From: Flavobacteriaceae bacterium
Lineage (GTDB): Bacteria; Bacteroidota; Bacteroidia; Flavobacteriales; Flavobacteriaceae
Assembly: GCA_002723075.1 (NCBI GenBank)
Contig: PBNJ01000003.1
Span: 37,508-81,428 of the forward strand
Reading direction: 5' to 3'
Length of the DNA: 43,921 nucleotides
Within the stretch, counting starts at the first letter, position 1. Each line of letters opens with the position of its first letter. A program made the translations under genes and the position numbers. Below the pieces are notes generated by a model. That model was not told the DNA's origin and did no database searches. It was given only the letters and a program-made list of their open reading frames with translations. Below are positions 8,871 to 17,273 of the stretch, one piece after another.

Positions 8871-9737
8871 ATGAAAAATAAGAAGAATACAAGCCCTGTA
8901 TTGCGGATTCCGACTTGGATTCGGTTCGGAGTTTGGTTTTCACAACAGCTATCAACTTCACTTGCAACACGCGTGGCTTTATATCTATTTTTTCGACCCC
9001 AACGTTTCGAAAGGCCTTTCCGTGAGCAGGAGATGTATGAGCATGCATTGAAAACCAATTGCTACATTCCAAAAATTGATAAAGAAATTCAGGTATTCAG
9101 ACTTGCTGGAAAAGGACCTAAGGTGCTGTTATTGCATGGCTGGAGTGGTCGAGGAACACAACTTTTTGCTTTTGCCAACGAACTAAAAAAATCAAATTTT
9201 GAAATTATTTCATTTGATATGCCCGCCCATGGCCAATCCTTGGGAAATAAAACAAATATTGTTGAACTTGTCGCTTGTATCAAAGAAATCCATGTAAAAT
9301 ATGGCCCCTTTACCCATGCGATTGCACACTCTATGGGTAGTATGGCACTACTTCGTGCTTTACGAGATGGTATTCCAATGAAATCAGCAGCAATTATTGG
9401 TAGCGGAGATAAAATCAGAAATGTGTTTTATCGTTTTTCCGAACAACTTCAGTTTTCTGATAAGGTTACCGAACGAATGATACAAATCGTGGAGAAACAG
9501 TTTGGCATGAACCTTGAAAGTTATTCATCGAGTATGAGTTTAAAACACTTGGAGTTGCCGTTGCTAATTGTTCATGACAAAGATGATAAGGAGACCCCTT
9601 TTGCTTATAGCAAAGACCTTCATAAAATTGCGAACAACTCTGAACTATTATTGTCTTCAGGATTGGGACATCATCGGATTCTGAGGGATTCAAAAACGGT
9701 ACAACGCATTGTTCAATTTATTAATCAACACCCATGA
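8871..9737 (+). CDS. Alpha/beta hydrolase
   Basis: A 288-residue alpha/beta-hydrolase-fold enzyme, substrate unknown. Visible elements: oxyanion-loop motif LLLHGWSGRG (about 87-95), the strand ISFDMPAHGQS (113-123), a nucleophile elbow AHSMGS with Ser154, a probable acid Asp in VHDKDDKETP (about 236-238), and His in GLGHHR (267/268). The elbow begins with Ala instead of the usual first Gly of GxSxG, tolerated in some members. The N-terminal 45 residues are basic and hydrophobic (WIRFGVWFSQQL), possibly membrane-associated rather than a cleaved signal. Its stop overlaps the ATG of the next gene (ATGA), so it is coupled to the exported msrB. Confidence 0.87.
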   Translation: MKNKKNTSPVLRIPTWIRFGVWFSQQLSTSLATRVALYLFFRPQRFERPFREQEMYEHALKTNCYIPKIDKEIQVFRLAGKGPKVLLLHGWSGRGTQLFAFANELKKSNFEIISFDMPAHGQSLGNKTNIVELVACIKEIHVKYGPFTHAIAHSMGSMALLRALRDGIPMKSAAIIGSGDKIRNVFYRFSEQLQFSDKVTERMIQIVEKQFGMNLESYSSSMSLKHLELPLLIVHDKDDKETPFAYSKDLHKIANNSELLLSSGLGHHRILRDSKTVQRIVQFINQHP

Positions 9738-10216
9738 AATTTATCCTATTTATTTTCGCATGTATCTGCTGTACTGCTTACAGTCAAAACCCCAAAACTC
9801 CCAATGCACCAGCTCAAGACTTAACTTGCCAAAAGACAGATGCTGAATGGAAAGCCCAACTCGACGACAATGCCTATTATGTGTTACGTGAAGCGGGTAC
9901 TGAAAGACCATTTTCAGGTTTGTATAACAACCATTATGAACAGGGTACATACAAATGCGCAGGTTGTGATGTGCCGCTGTATGCATCGGACAACAAATAT
10001 GACTCAGGAAGCGGCTGGCCTGCATTTGACAGAGCAGTCGAGGGTGCAGTTTCCTATCGAAAAGATAACAAACTCGGATACACAAGAATTGAATTGATTT
10101 GCTCAAGCTGTGATGGTCATTTGGGGCATCTGTTTAACGATGGCCCACAACAAACTACTGGACAAAGACATTGTATCAATTCTGTTGCCTTAGTTTTTAA
10201 TGCTGAAAATGAGTAA
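9734..10216 (+). CDS. msrB: Exported peptide-methionine (R)-S-oxide reductase, copy 1
   Basis: MsrB reduces methionine-R-sulfoxide in proteins. The 160-residue product has a signal peptide (MKFILFIFACICCTAYSQ), so it should act in the periplasm or cell envelope. The MsrB domain spans about 35-155: zinc Cys pairs C75/C78 and C123/C126, SGSGWPAF, and catalytic Cys147 in RHCINSVAL. The usual resolving Cys (x in SGxGWPxF) is Ser93 here; the only other Cys in the mature part is C32 near its N-terminus. It overlaps the hydrolase by 4 nt and the second msrB by 8 nt. Confidence 0.94.
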   Translation: MKFILFIFACICCTAYSQNPKTPNAPAQDLTCQKTDAEWKAQLDDNAYYVLREAGTERPFSGLYNNHYEQGTYKCAGCDVPLYASDNKYDSGSGWPAFDRAVEGAVSYRKDNKLGYTRIELICSSCDGHLGHLFNDGPQQTTGQRHCINSVALVFNAENE

Positions 10217-10601
10217 ATATTCTTTTCAAAAAACTCAAAAATACTGGAAAGAAAAGCTCGATGAGGAGTCGTACCGCATTCTGAGAGAAAAAGGAACGGA
10301 ATATCCACATTCAGGAATATACTACCTACATTTTGAAGAGGGTACCTATCTATGTAAAGCATGTAAAGAACCCCTTTTTACCAGTGACAATAAGTTCGAA
10401 AGCAATTGTGGTTGGCCCAGCTTTTCAGAAGCGATTGATGGCAAAATACGCTACGAGCCAGACCGCTCATATGGAATGATTCGTATTGAAATTTTATGTA
10501 ACAGCTGCGGGGGGCATCTCGGACATGTCTTTTCAGATGGCCCCACTTCATCTCAACGAAGATATTGCGTGAACTCTGCAAGCTTGGATTTCAAATCATA
10601 G
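10209..10601 (+). CDS. msrB: Cytosolic peptide-methionine (R)-S-oxide reductase, copy 2
   Basis: A second MsrB, about 130 residues, without a signal peptide and therefore cytosolic. Zinc Cys pairs C49/C52 and C97/C100, resolving-type Cys67 in SNCGWPSF, and catalytic Cys120 in RYCVNSASL are all present, so it is a complete thioredoxin-recycled type. The chosen start is ATG 10209 (MSKYSFQKTQ); ATG at 10200 would add three residues, and both overlap the end of copy 1. The two copies align along their whole catalytic domain and probably arose by duplication, followed by gain or loss of the export signal. Confidence 0.93.
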   Translation: MSKYSFQKTQKYWKEKLDEESYRILREKGTEYPHSGIYYLHFEEGTYLCKACKEPLFTSDNKFESNCGWPSFSEAIDGKIRYEPDRSYGMIRIEILCNSCGGHLGHVFSDGPTSSQRRYCVNSASLDFKS

Positions 10602-10640
10602 GAAACCCATTTTTACCTATTAATTTAGTATTTCGTTTTG

Positions 10641-10648
10641 TATTTTCG
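10641..10648 (+). promoter_or_regulatory. Putative -7 box for lpdA
   Basis: TATTTTCG, a close match to TAnnTTTG, ends 17 nt before the lpdA ATG. No convincing -33 TTTG is found at the right distance. Confidence 0.35.
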
Positions 10649-10665
10649 CCAAATAAAATTTTGAC

Positions 10666-12057
10666 ATGAGTAAGTTTGACGTTATTGTTTTAGGAAGTGG
10701 TCCTGGAGGGTATGTAACCGCAATTCGCGCATCTCAATTGGGTTTAAAAACCGCCATAATTGAGAAGGAAAGCTTAGGTGGTGTCTGTCTGAACTGGGGG
10801 TGCATTCCCACAAAAGCATTATTAAAGTCCGCTCAAGTCTTCGAGTACCTCAAACATGCTGATGACTATGGCTTGACCGTTGAAAACTATGATAAAGATT
10901 TTGATGCGGTTGTCAACCGAAGTCGAAATGTAGCTGGAACAATGAGTAAAGGCGTTCAATTTTTAATGAAGAAAAATAAAATTGAAGTCATCATGGGTTA
11001 TGGAACACTTAAGGCTGGTAAGAAAGTAGCTGTTGCCAGTGAAGATGGAAGCGAAACAGTATATGAAGCCAACCATGTCATCATTGCAACTGGTGCACGT
11101 GCTAGAGAACTTCCCAGTCTTCCACAAGATGGGAAGAAAGTCATTGGCTATCGTGAAGCAATGACGCTGCCCAAGCAACCAAAAAAATTGATTGTTGTGG
11201 GTTCAGGTGCGATCGGTGTAGAGTTTGCATACTTCTACAACGCAATGGGAACAGATGTAACTATCGTCGAATATATGCCGCGAATTGTTCCAGTTGAAGA
11301 TGAAGAAATTTCAAAACAAATCGAGCGAAGTTTCGCAAAAAGTGGAATCAAAGTAATGACGAGTGCAGAAGTCACCAAGGTTGACACCAGTGGCAAAGGG
11401 GTTAAAGCAACTGTAAAAACAGACAAAGGAGAGGAAGTGCTGAGTGCGGATATTGTATTATCTGCTGTGGGAATCAAAACCAATATCGAAAACATTGGTT
11501 TAGAAGAGATCGGTATTGCTACGGATCGAGATAAAATCATCGTGAACGATTTCTATCAAACCAACCTGCCTGGCTACTACGCCATTGGCGATGTCACCTC
11601 TGGTCAAGCGTTGGCTCATGTTGCTTCAGCAGAAGGGATATTGTGTGTTGAAAAAATTGCAGGACAACATGTAGAACCTATCGATTATAATAATATTCCC
11701 GGTTGCACCTACTGCTTTCCAGAGATTGCATCTGTGGGTTATACTGAAGAACAAGCCAAGGAAAAGGGATATGAGATTAAAGTCGGTAAATTTCCGTTTA
11801 CAGCATCCGGAAAAGCCCAAGCTGGAGGCCATACAGATGGTTTTGTGAAAGTTATTTTTGATGCCAAATACGGAGAATGGCTGGGTTGCCATATGATCGG
11901 AGCTGGAGTTACTGACATGATTGCAGAAGCCGTTGTGGGACGAAAACTTGAAACCACCGGACATGAAATTCTAAAAGCAGTTCACCCTCACCCTACCATG
12001 AGTGAAGCGGTAATGGAAGCAGTTGCTGCTGCTTATGACGAAGTCATCCATATTTAA
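10666..12057 (+). CDS. lpdA: Dihydrolipoyl dehydrogenase (E3)
   Basis: The flavoprotein E3 subunit reoxidises dihydrolipoamide in pyruvate and 2-oxoglutarate dehydrogenase and in the glycine cleavage system, passing electrons to NAD+. 463 residues: N-terminal FAD dinucleotide fold VIVLGSGPGGYVTAIRA, redox disulfide in GGVCLNWGCIPTKA, second NAD fold LIVVGSGAIGVEFAYFY, FAD site YYAIGDVTSG, and the C-terminal His-Glu pair in HPHPTMSEAVMEA. The length is normal. No other 2-oxoacid dehydrogenase genes are next to it. It stands alone, with 64 nt upstream. Confidence 0.97.
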   Translation: MSKFDVIVLGSGPGGYVTAIRASQLGLKTAIIEKESLGGVCLNWGCIPTKALLKSAQVFEYLKHADDYGLTVENYDKDFDAVVNRSRNVAGTMSKGVQFLMKKNKIEVIMGYGTLKAGKKVAVASEDGSETVYEANHVIIATGARARELPSLPQDGKKVIGYREAMTLPKQPKKLIVVGSGAIGVEFAYFYNAMGTDVTIVEYMPRIVPVEDEEISKQIERSFAKSGIKVMTSAEVTKVDTSGKGVKATVKTDKGEEVLSADIVLSAVGIKTNIENIGLEEIGIATDRDKIIVNDFYQTNLPGYYAIGDVTSGQALAHVASAEGILCVEKIAGQHVEPIDYNNIPGCTYCFPEIASVGYTEEQAKEKGYEIKVGKFPFTASGKAQAGGHTDGFVKVIFDAKYGEWLGCHMIGAGVTDMIAEAVVGRKLETTGHEILKAVHPHPTMSEAVMEAVAAAYDEVIHI

Positions 12058-12161
12058 GTCATAACGCTAACAGATTCGTTTGAAGCTGTTAAGGGTTAAG
12101 TTATTCCTGTTTTTGTTTCCTATATTTAAGGTGTCATTTCGTTCTGAAAAAATCAAAAATT

Positions 12162-13019
12162 ATGGCAAAAAACATTGTCATCACTGGTGTTTCATCGGGA
12201 ATCGGTCGGGCCTCCCTTGATCTATTGCACGAAAAAGGGTATCATATTTTTGGAAGTGTCAGGAACCAAGCTGATGCAGATAAGCTTTCAAAGATCTACC
12301 CAGACCGATTTACCCCACTGCTGTTCGATGTACAAAACCATGATGAAGTTGTCAAAGCATCAAAAGTTGTTTTTGAACATTGTGAAACTTTAGCAGGATT
12401 GATTAACAATGCTGGTATTGCAATTCCAGGACCATTAGAGCATTTATCCGAAAAGCAGTTTGAAAAGCAACTTGATGTCAATGTAAAATCCATAAGAAGA
12501 ATTACCAATCTTTTTCTTCCCTTACTTGGAGCCAAGCTCAATGCCAGTAAACCACCTGGGCGCATCATCAATATTAGCTCTGTTTCAGGTCTGTTTAATT
12601 CGCCATATAATGGCGCATACAGTATATCAAAACATGCTTTGGAAAGCATGACCGATGTTTACCGAAGAGAATTAAGGCGCTATGGCATCAAAGTCATCGC
12701 CCTAGAACCTGGCCCAATCAAAACCGAAATATGGAAGAAGAATCTGAATAAGATGGATGAGTTTAAAGACTCTGATTACTATGAAGTACTACAAAAAGCA
12801 GATAAAATCATAGAAAAAACTGAACACAATGCCCTTCCTGTAGAAAATGTATCAAGACTAATTGCCAAATGTATGACCATTTCTAGACCCAAAACACGAT
12901 ATATTGTACATAAAAATAAATTTGTATTTCGACTAATGGCATATTACTTACCTGATAAGTTTTCAGATTGGTTGGTGCATAAAACCCTTACCTCCTCAAA
13001 CCGTCACCGCCCGTTTTAA
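12162..13019 (+). CDS. SDR family NAD(P)-dependent oxidoreductase
   Basis: A 285-residue classical short-chain dehydrogenase/reductase; substrate unknown. Motifs: cofactor loop TGVSSGIG (about 8-15), DVQN for the adenine ring, NNAG near 85-88, catalytic Ser in INISSVSG, Tyr-Lys in YSISK, and the PG motif LEPGPIKTE. The C-terminal extension (FRLMAYYLPDKFSDWLVHK) resembles retinol-dehydrogenase-like SDRs that touch membranes. A weak -7-like TATATTTA lies at 12121-12128. Its stop TAA (13017-13019) overlaps the aroQ stop on the other strand within the palindrome TTAA. Confidence 0.87.
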   Translation: MAKNIVITGVSSGIGRASLDLLHEKGYHIFGSVRNQADADKLSKIYPDRFTPLLFDVQNHDEVVKASKVVFEHCETLAGLINNAGIAIPGPLEHLSEKQFEKQLDVNVKSIRRITNLFLPLLGAKLNASKPPGRIINISSVSGLFNSPYNGAYSISKHALESMTDVYRRELRRYGIKVIALEPGPIKTEIWKKNLNKMDEFKDSDYYEVLQKADKIIEKTEHNALPVENVSRLIAKCMTISRPKTRYIVHKNKFVFRLMAYYLPDKFSDWLVHKTLTSSNRHRPF

Positions 13020-13438
13020 GATTTCGGTAAAAAACTTTCAATCGCTAAACGGTAAACATCTAATCCAAAACCAAGAATTAACCCTTTGGCATTTGGTGTT
13101 ACAAAGGAGGTGTGCCGAAAATCTTCACGAGAAAAAGTGTTTGAAATATGCACCTCAATAACAGGAGCCGCTATTGCTTTTATCGCATCTCCAATACCAA
13201 CTGAAGTGTGGGTGTATGCCGCTGCATTTAAAATAATGCCATCTACGTCAAAGCCAACACGCTGAAGCTCATTGATGAGCTCCCCCTCCACATTGGACTG
13301 AAAGTAAGTCAAATTGATTTTTGGATACAAGAATTGTAATTGACCAAAATATTGATCAAAATCTTTGTTTCCATAAACCTCAAGTTCCCGTTTTCCCAAC
13401 AGGTTGAGGTTTGGTCCATTAAGAATCGCTATCTTCAT
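13016..13438 (-). CDS. aroQ: Type II 3-dehydroquinate dehydratase
   Basis: Catalyses the third step of the shikimate pathway. About 140 residues, the usual size of the dodecameric type II enzyme. Motifs in order: NGPNLNLLGKRE with the catalytic-loop Arg and a nearby Tyr (EVYG), TYFQSNVEGELI, the substrate-binding IILNAAAYTHTS, EVHISN, and REDFRHTSFVTPNAKGLILGFG. The start is the second ATG of an ATGATG pair (13438); a longer frame from 13462 adds residues without family similarity and crosses the predicted promoter. It is divergent from xerD and shares its terminal bases with the SDR gene. Confidence 0.96.
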   Translation of the reverse strand: MKIAILNGPNLNLLGKRELEVYGNKDFDQYFGQLQFLYPKINLTYFQSNVEGELINELQRVGFDVDGIILNAAAYTHTSVGIGDAIKAIAAPVIEVHISNTFSREDFRHTSFVTPNAKGLILGFGLDVYRLAIESFLPKS

Positions 13439-13449
13439 CATACGATTTA

Positions 13450-13457
13450 CAAAAATA
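13450..13457 (-). promoter_or_regulatory. Putative -7 box for aroQ
   Basis: TATTTTTG on the minus strand matches TAnnTTTG exactly and ends 11 nt before the aroQ ATG. No TTTG is visible at the -33 distance. Confidence 0.4.
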
Positions 13458-13483
13458 GACATAAAGCTGTTGTAAATAAAATG

Positions 13484-13491
13484 TATCTTCG
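13484..13491 (+). promoter_or_regulatory. Putative -7 box for xerD
   Basis: TATCTTCG ends only 3 nt before the ATG at 13495. With the usual Bacteroidota spacing, transcription would start at or next to the start codon. A -33 box is not evident. Confidence 0.38.
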
Positions 13492-13494
13492 AAC

Positions 13495-14382
13495 ATGAAC
13501 TGGAGTGAAGGTATTCAGGCTTTTAAATCATACTTACTACTCGAACGTGGACTCTCAGAAAACACTGTGGTCAACTATGTGTATGATGTGCAAAAATTGG
13601 TTACCTATTTTGAGACCAATAATATTGCGATTGGTCCGACTAAAGTTTCATCTTCGGAATTACTTGAATTCATATACGAAGCTGCCAAAGAAGTGAAGCC
13701 GTCATCCCAATCTCGCTTGCTTTCTGGCCTTCGTACTTTTTTTGACTTTCTTATGGTTGAGGGTGTACGGAGCAACAATCCTGTTACTTTAGTTGAACCC
13801 CCTAAGATCGGATCCCTTCTACCAGTTACCTTATCCACGTCAGAAGTCGAAAAACTTCTCGGCGGCTATGATGAAGATCGACCATTAGACATTCGAAATA
13901 CTGCAATACTCGAAATACTATACTCCTGTGGTTTGAGAGTTAGTGAGCTCATTAATGTTCGTTGTTCAGATTTATTTTTTGAAGAGGGTTTGATTAAAGT
14001 AGTGGGCAAGGGAAACAAAGAGCGTTTTGTCCCTATTGGACGGATTGGTCAAGAATCAATTCTGAGATATTTAGCCGTACGGGTTGAGGGAAAAAAAGGA
14101 TTCAGCGATATCTTGTTTCTAAACAACAGAGGAACAAAACTCACGCGAAATATGATTTTTATAATCGTCAGAAAAGGGGCGCAAAATGCTGGGTTAGAAA
14201 AAACCATTAGCCCACATAGTTTACGACATTCGTTTGCAACGCATCTGGTAGAAAATGGTGCTGATATAAGTTCTGTACAACAAATGCTGGGTCATAGCAG
14301 TATCACAACAACTGAGAAGTATCTGCATATGGGTAAAAAACATTTAAAACAAACACTTGAAAAATTTCACCCTCGTTCCTAG
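13495..14382 (+). CDS. xerD: Site-specific tyrosine recombinase XerD
   Basis: Xer recombinase resolves chromosome dimers at dif with its partner at the division septum. 295 residues: N-terminal SAM-like core-binding domain (FKSYLLLERGLSENTVVNYVYDV), then the catalytic domain with the first Arg in LYSCGLRVSELINV, Lys in VVGKGNKERFVP, HSLRHSFATHL, and the C-terminal LGHSSITTTEKYLHM with the nucleophile Tyr. Full-length and intact, with no attachment-site repeats beside it, so a housekeeping XerD and not a phage integrase. It is divergent from aroQ; its stop overlaps that of the response regulator by 4 nt (CTAG). Confidence 0.94.
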   Translation: MNWSEGIQAFKSYLLLERGLSENTVVNYVYDVQKLVTYFETNNIAIGPTKVSSSELLEFIYEAAKEVKPSSQSRLLSGLRTFFDFLMVEGVRSNNPVTLVEPPKIGSLLPVTLSTSEVEKLLGGYDEDRPLDIRNTAILEILYSCGLRVSELINVRCSDLFFEEGLIKVVGKGNKERFVPIGRIGQESILRYLAVRVEGKKGFSDILFLNNRGTKLTRNMIFIIVRKGAQNAGLEKTISPHSLRHSFATHLVENGADISSVQQMLGHSSITTTEKYLHMGKKHLKQTLEKFHPRS

Positions 14383-15080
14383 TTTGTGATCAATCGGAAG
14401 CCCTCTCCATGAATATTTGCAATTTCAACAGAGGCATCATCACGAAGATATTTGCGTAACTTGGCAATGTATACATCCATACTTCTGGAAGTAAAGTAAT
14501 TATCGTCATTCCATATTTCGTTCAATGCCCTGTTGCGAGACAGCAAGTCATTTTGAGTTTCAACCAACATGAGTAATAGATGATTTTCTTTTGGTGAGAG
14601 ATTCGTCGGTGTATTATTTTTGTATGTCAAGGTTCGTAGTCGAGGATTAAAAATAAAGTCTCCTATTACGATTCGAGATTTGGGCTTGGATTTCTGTACA
14701 CTTTTTTGGGTACGTTCAATCAAGACTTCTAATTTTTTCAAGAGAATATCAGCGTCAAAAGGTTTTGTCAAATAGTCATCAGCACCTATTTTATACCCCT
14801 TTAACACATCATCTTTCATGGACTTTGCAGTCAAAAAAACGACAGGGATTGATTTGTCTTTTGATCGAATTTCTTTGGCGAGGGTAAAGCCATCTTTATA
14901 GGGCATCATCACATCTAAAATACAAACGTCAAATTCATTCTTTTTAAATTTTTCAAAACCCTCAAGACCATTCCGTGCGAGTACAACTTTATAGCCATTC
15001 ATCTGAAGATAATCTCTTAAAACCGTCCCAAAGTTAACGTCATCTTCGACTAATAATATCTGCTTGTTCTTCGAAATCAT
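14379..15080 (-). CDS. OmpR-family response regulator, RprY-like
   Basis: A 233-residue two-component response regulator. Receiver domain 1-120 with acidic pocket E12-D14, phosphoacceptor Asp56 in CILDVMMPYKDGFTLA, FLTAK and ADDYLTKPF; winged-helix DNA-binding domain from about 140 to the end (LSPKENHLLLMLVE, SRNRALNEIW, SRSMDVYIAKLRKYL). The MPYKDGFTLA stretch closely resembles RprY of Bacteroides/Porphyromonas, a regulator linked there to stress responses. It follows the kinase gene by 9 nt and is the last gene of the long minus-strand run. Target genes cannot be read from this sequence. Confidence 0.92.
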   Translation of the reverse strand: MISKNKQILLVEDDVNFGTVLRDYLQMNGYKVVLARNGLEGFEKFKKNEFDVCILDVMMPYKDGFTLAKEIRSKDKSIPVVFLTAKSMKDDVLKGYKIGADDYLTKPFDADILLKKLEVLIERTQKSVQKSKPKSRIVIGDFIFNPRLRTLTYKNNTPTNLSPKENHLLLMLVETQNDLLSRNRALNEIWNDDNYFTSRSMDVYIAKLRKYLRDDASVEIANIHGEGFRLITN

Positions 15081-15089
15081 TTGTTAGGC

Positions 15090-16667
15090 CTATTTTAAGG
15101 GTAAAAGTACAGTAAATGTACTTCCTTGGTTTGGAACACTAGAAACAGAAATCGTGCCAGAATGCATATTCAGTATTTGTTTGACATAAGCTAGTCCCAA
15201 ACCATGCCCCTTTACATTATGAACATTTCCAGATGATTCTCTATAAAATTTATCAAATATTCTTTTGCGAACAGCTGGACTCATCCCAATCCCTTTATCT
15301 TTGATTTTAACAACAAATCCCTCCTCATCTAGAAAAGTTTCGACATCAACGACCAGTTGATCATTTGAGTATTTAATCGCGTTGTCTAAAAGGTTTACCC
15401 AAACATTTGTCATGTGGAGAGGCGAAATCAATAATTTGATGGGTTCAGATGTAAAACTTTGACTGAGCATCCCACCGCGATTTTCGATAATTAAGCGTAC
15501 ATGATCTAGGGCATTTTGTATAGTGTTATGCGGATCTATTTTTTCTTTGGCTAAATCCAATTCTTGTTTTTCCAGTTGGGATATTTGCAAGACATTTTCA
15601 ACATGGGTGTGCAAACGTTTGTTTTCCTCTCTGATCATATCAAGATAGCCAAATGATTTTTTTATATCCGTAAAAACATCTTTATTTTTCAATGCATCAA
15701 GAGCTAAATGAATTGTCGCAATTGGGGTTTTGAACTCATGCGTCATATTATTGATAAAGTCGGATTTGATATCTGAAATCTTTTTTTGCTTTATGATCTG
15801 AAATAGTGATGCGGCAAAAACAACAATGATGATAAAGGTAAACAGTAGCGAGAGCAAAAATGTATTGTAAACAGATTCTTCAATAAATCGATCTAAATTA
15901 GGGAAGGCCAAGCGCAACTCGTAGCGGTGCGTTTCATCATCCCGAATAAATAAGGGGGTCTTAAACTGACTTTCATTGAGAGCAGATAAGTAGTTTTCAG
16001 AACCCACATCTGTAACTTGGTTTCCATCAAAAACACGAAACTCAAAGGGAATTTTGATTTCGCGAAGAAGAAGCTCTTGCCGAAGGAGGAGTTCCAGTTC
16101 AAGGTTATTAATCCGCATTTGGATTGGCTTTGTTTGTGCAAAGTCCATGAAAATCGTTTCGTAACGAGCTTTGTCCATTGTTGACATTCTTTCAATACGC
16201 TGTAATCGTTCGGCAGAACTCATGTTTTGAACCTCATTTTCAAAACTTTCATCAATAATGGTCAATGACTTAATCCTGCGGTAATCGATAATGGGAGCAG
16301 AATCGTTACTTAATGAATCGAATGTTTGGAGTGAAATATCATAATTGTCTTCTATGATTCCTTGTTGATACAAGTAAGAAATGTTGGCGTTGGGGCTTCG
16401 ATCGATATATTCGAAAACCTCTGTTAGCTCTGAATATTTTGGGGTGCCAATACTGTCTATCATTTTTTGGTAAACAGACAGATAATCAAGTAATTCTCTT
16501 TCTTTGATCTGGGATGATACTTCTGAAATTGCGGCACTTACACTCAGTCCAAACTGTTTTTCAAAATTGCTTTCATTTTTGTTAATCCATGAACGTTGGA
16601 TGAGAATAATCCCAACAAGAGAAAGTGTCATCAATGAGATTAATAAAGGAAAGAGTCCACGTTGCAT
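15090..16667 (-). CDS. Sensor histidine kinase, RprX-like
   Basis: Membrane kinase partner of the downstream response regulator, about 525 residues from the ATG at 16667 (a TTG lies two codons upstream). Order: first membrane helix (about 5-25), a periplasmic sensor region of about 240 residues with no recognised fold and a Leu/Glu-rich helix near 188-205, second helix (about 268-292), HisKA with phospho-His about 310 in NNMTHEFKTPIATI, N box VNLLDNAIKYSND, G1 KDKGIGMSP, G2 GHGLGLAYVKQI. Intact. It lies 12 nt after coaE, so the pair is probably cotranscribed with CoA and fatty-acid genes. Confidence 0.92.
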   Translation of the reverse strand: MQRGLFPLLISLMTLSLVGIILIQRSWINKNESNFEKQFGLSVSAAISEVSSQIKERELLDYLSVYQKMIDSIGTPKYSELTEVFEYIDRSPNANISYLYQQGIIEDNYDISLQTFDSLSNDSAPIIDYRRIKSLTIIDESFENEVQNMSSAERLQRIERMSTMDKARYETIFMDFAQTKPIQMRINNLELELLLRQELLLREIKIPFEFRVFDGNQVTDVGSENYLSALNESQFKTPLFIRDDETHRYELRLAFPNLDRFIEESVYNTFLLSLLFTFIIIVVFAASLFQIIKQKKISDIKSDFINNMTHEFKTPIATIHLALDALKNKDVFTDIKKSFGYLDMIREENKRLHTHVENVLQISQLEKQELDLAKEKIDPHNTIQNALDHVRLIIENRGGMLSQSFTSEPIKLLISPLHMTNVWVNLLDNAIKYSNDQLVVDVETFLDEEGFVVKIKDKGIGMSPAVRKRIFDKFYRESSGNVHNVKGHGLGLAYVKQILNMHSGTISVSSVPNQGSTFTVLLPLK

Positions 16668-16679
16668 ACCCAAATGTAA

Positions 16680-17273
16680 TTAATCTATTAGGAACTGCTT
16701 ATTAATCAATGACAGAACAGACTTGACTTGTTGTTCAGTTTCCTGCAGATTGATGTTTTCAATGATATAATCAGCATGTTTGCGTTTTTTTTCATCTGGC
16801 CATTGAAAACGCGTTCTTTTCTCAATCTCGTCTTGTGTCAAACCATCTCGTTTTTTTATTCGCTCAATACGGAGTCTTTCTGGACAACTAACGAGGATTA
16901 CCACATCAAATTTTCCATCATTAGCATGCTCCAATACAATGGCAGACTCGTAAGCAACAACTTCATGTGACTGCTGATTTACCCATTCAAGATAATCTTG
17001 ATGAACGACGGGATGAACGAAGTTGTTTAGATCGTTCAGCGCTTTGGGATCCTTAAAAACTAGTTCAGATAGCCATTTTCGGTTAAGCAAACCACTGCGA
17101 TAAGACTCCTTACCAAAACGTTTCTGTATTTGTTGGATCAAGGATTGATCTTGATTCATCAATTCTTTAGCACGGGTATCAGAAAAATAGACGGGGATGT
17201 ATAGCGAAATCAACATCTCACAAACTGTCGTTTTTCCACATCCCATATTCCCCGTTACTGCTAGCTGTACCAT
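16680..17273 (-). CDS. coaE: Dephospho-CoA kinase
   Basis: Last step of coenzyme A synthesis: ATP-dependent phosphorylation of dephospho-CoA. About 197 residues with the P-loop VTGNMGCGKTTVCEML at the N-terminus, the Asp/Arg-type site YFSDTRAKELMNQ, the FVHPVVHQDYLEW segment, and the LID region CPERLRIERIKKRDGLTQDEIEKR. It starts with ATG at 17273, which shares its A with the TGA of the YbbR-like gene (TGATG), so the two are translationally coupled. coaBC, an earlier step in the same pathway, lies in the same gene run. Confidence 0.95.
   Translation of the reverse strand: MVQLAVTGNMGCGKTTVCEMLISLYIPVYFSDTRAKELMNQDQSLIQQIQKRFGKESYRSGLLNRKWLSELVFKDPKALNDLNNFVHPVVHQDYLEWVNQQSHEVVAYESAIVLEHANDGKFDVVILVSCPERLRIERIKKRDGLTQDEIEKRTRFQWPDEKKRKHADYIIENINLQETEQQVKSVLSLINKQFLID

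Noticed and set aside
12066-12096. Hairpin TAACAG...CTGTTA after lpdA as a terminator
   Set aside because: Only 6 bp with a 12-nt loop and no T-run after it.
13831-13839. TTATCCACG resembling a DnaA box inside xerD
   Set aside because: A single imperfect match within a coding region and far from dnaA; expected by chance.
13495-14382. Tyrosine recombinase as an integrase of a mobile element
   Set aside because: Full XerD length and motifs, flanked by aroQ and housekeeping regulators, with no attachment-site repeats, tRNA or cargo genes nearby.
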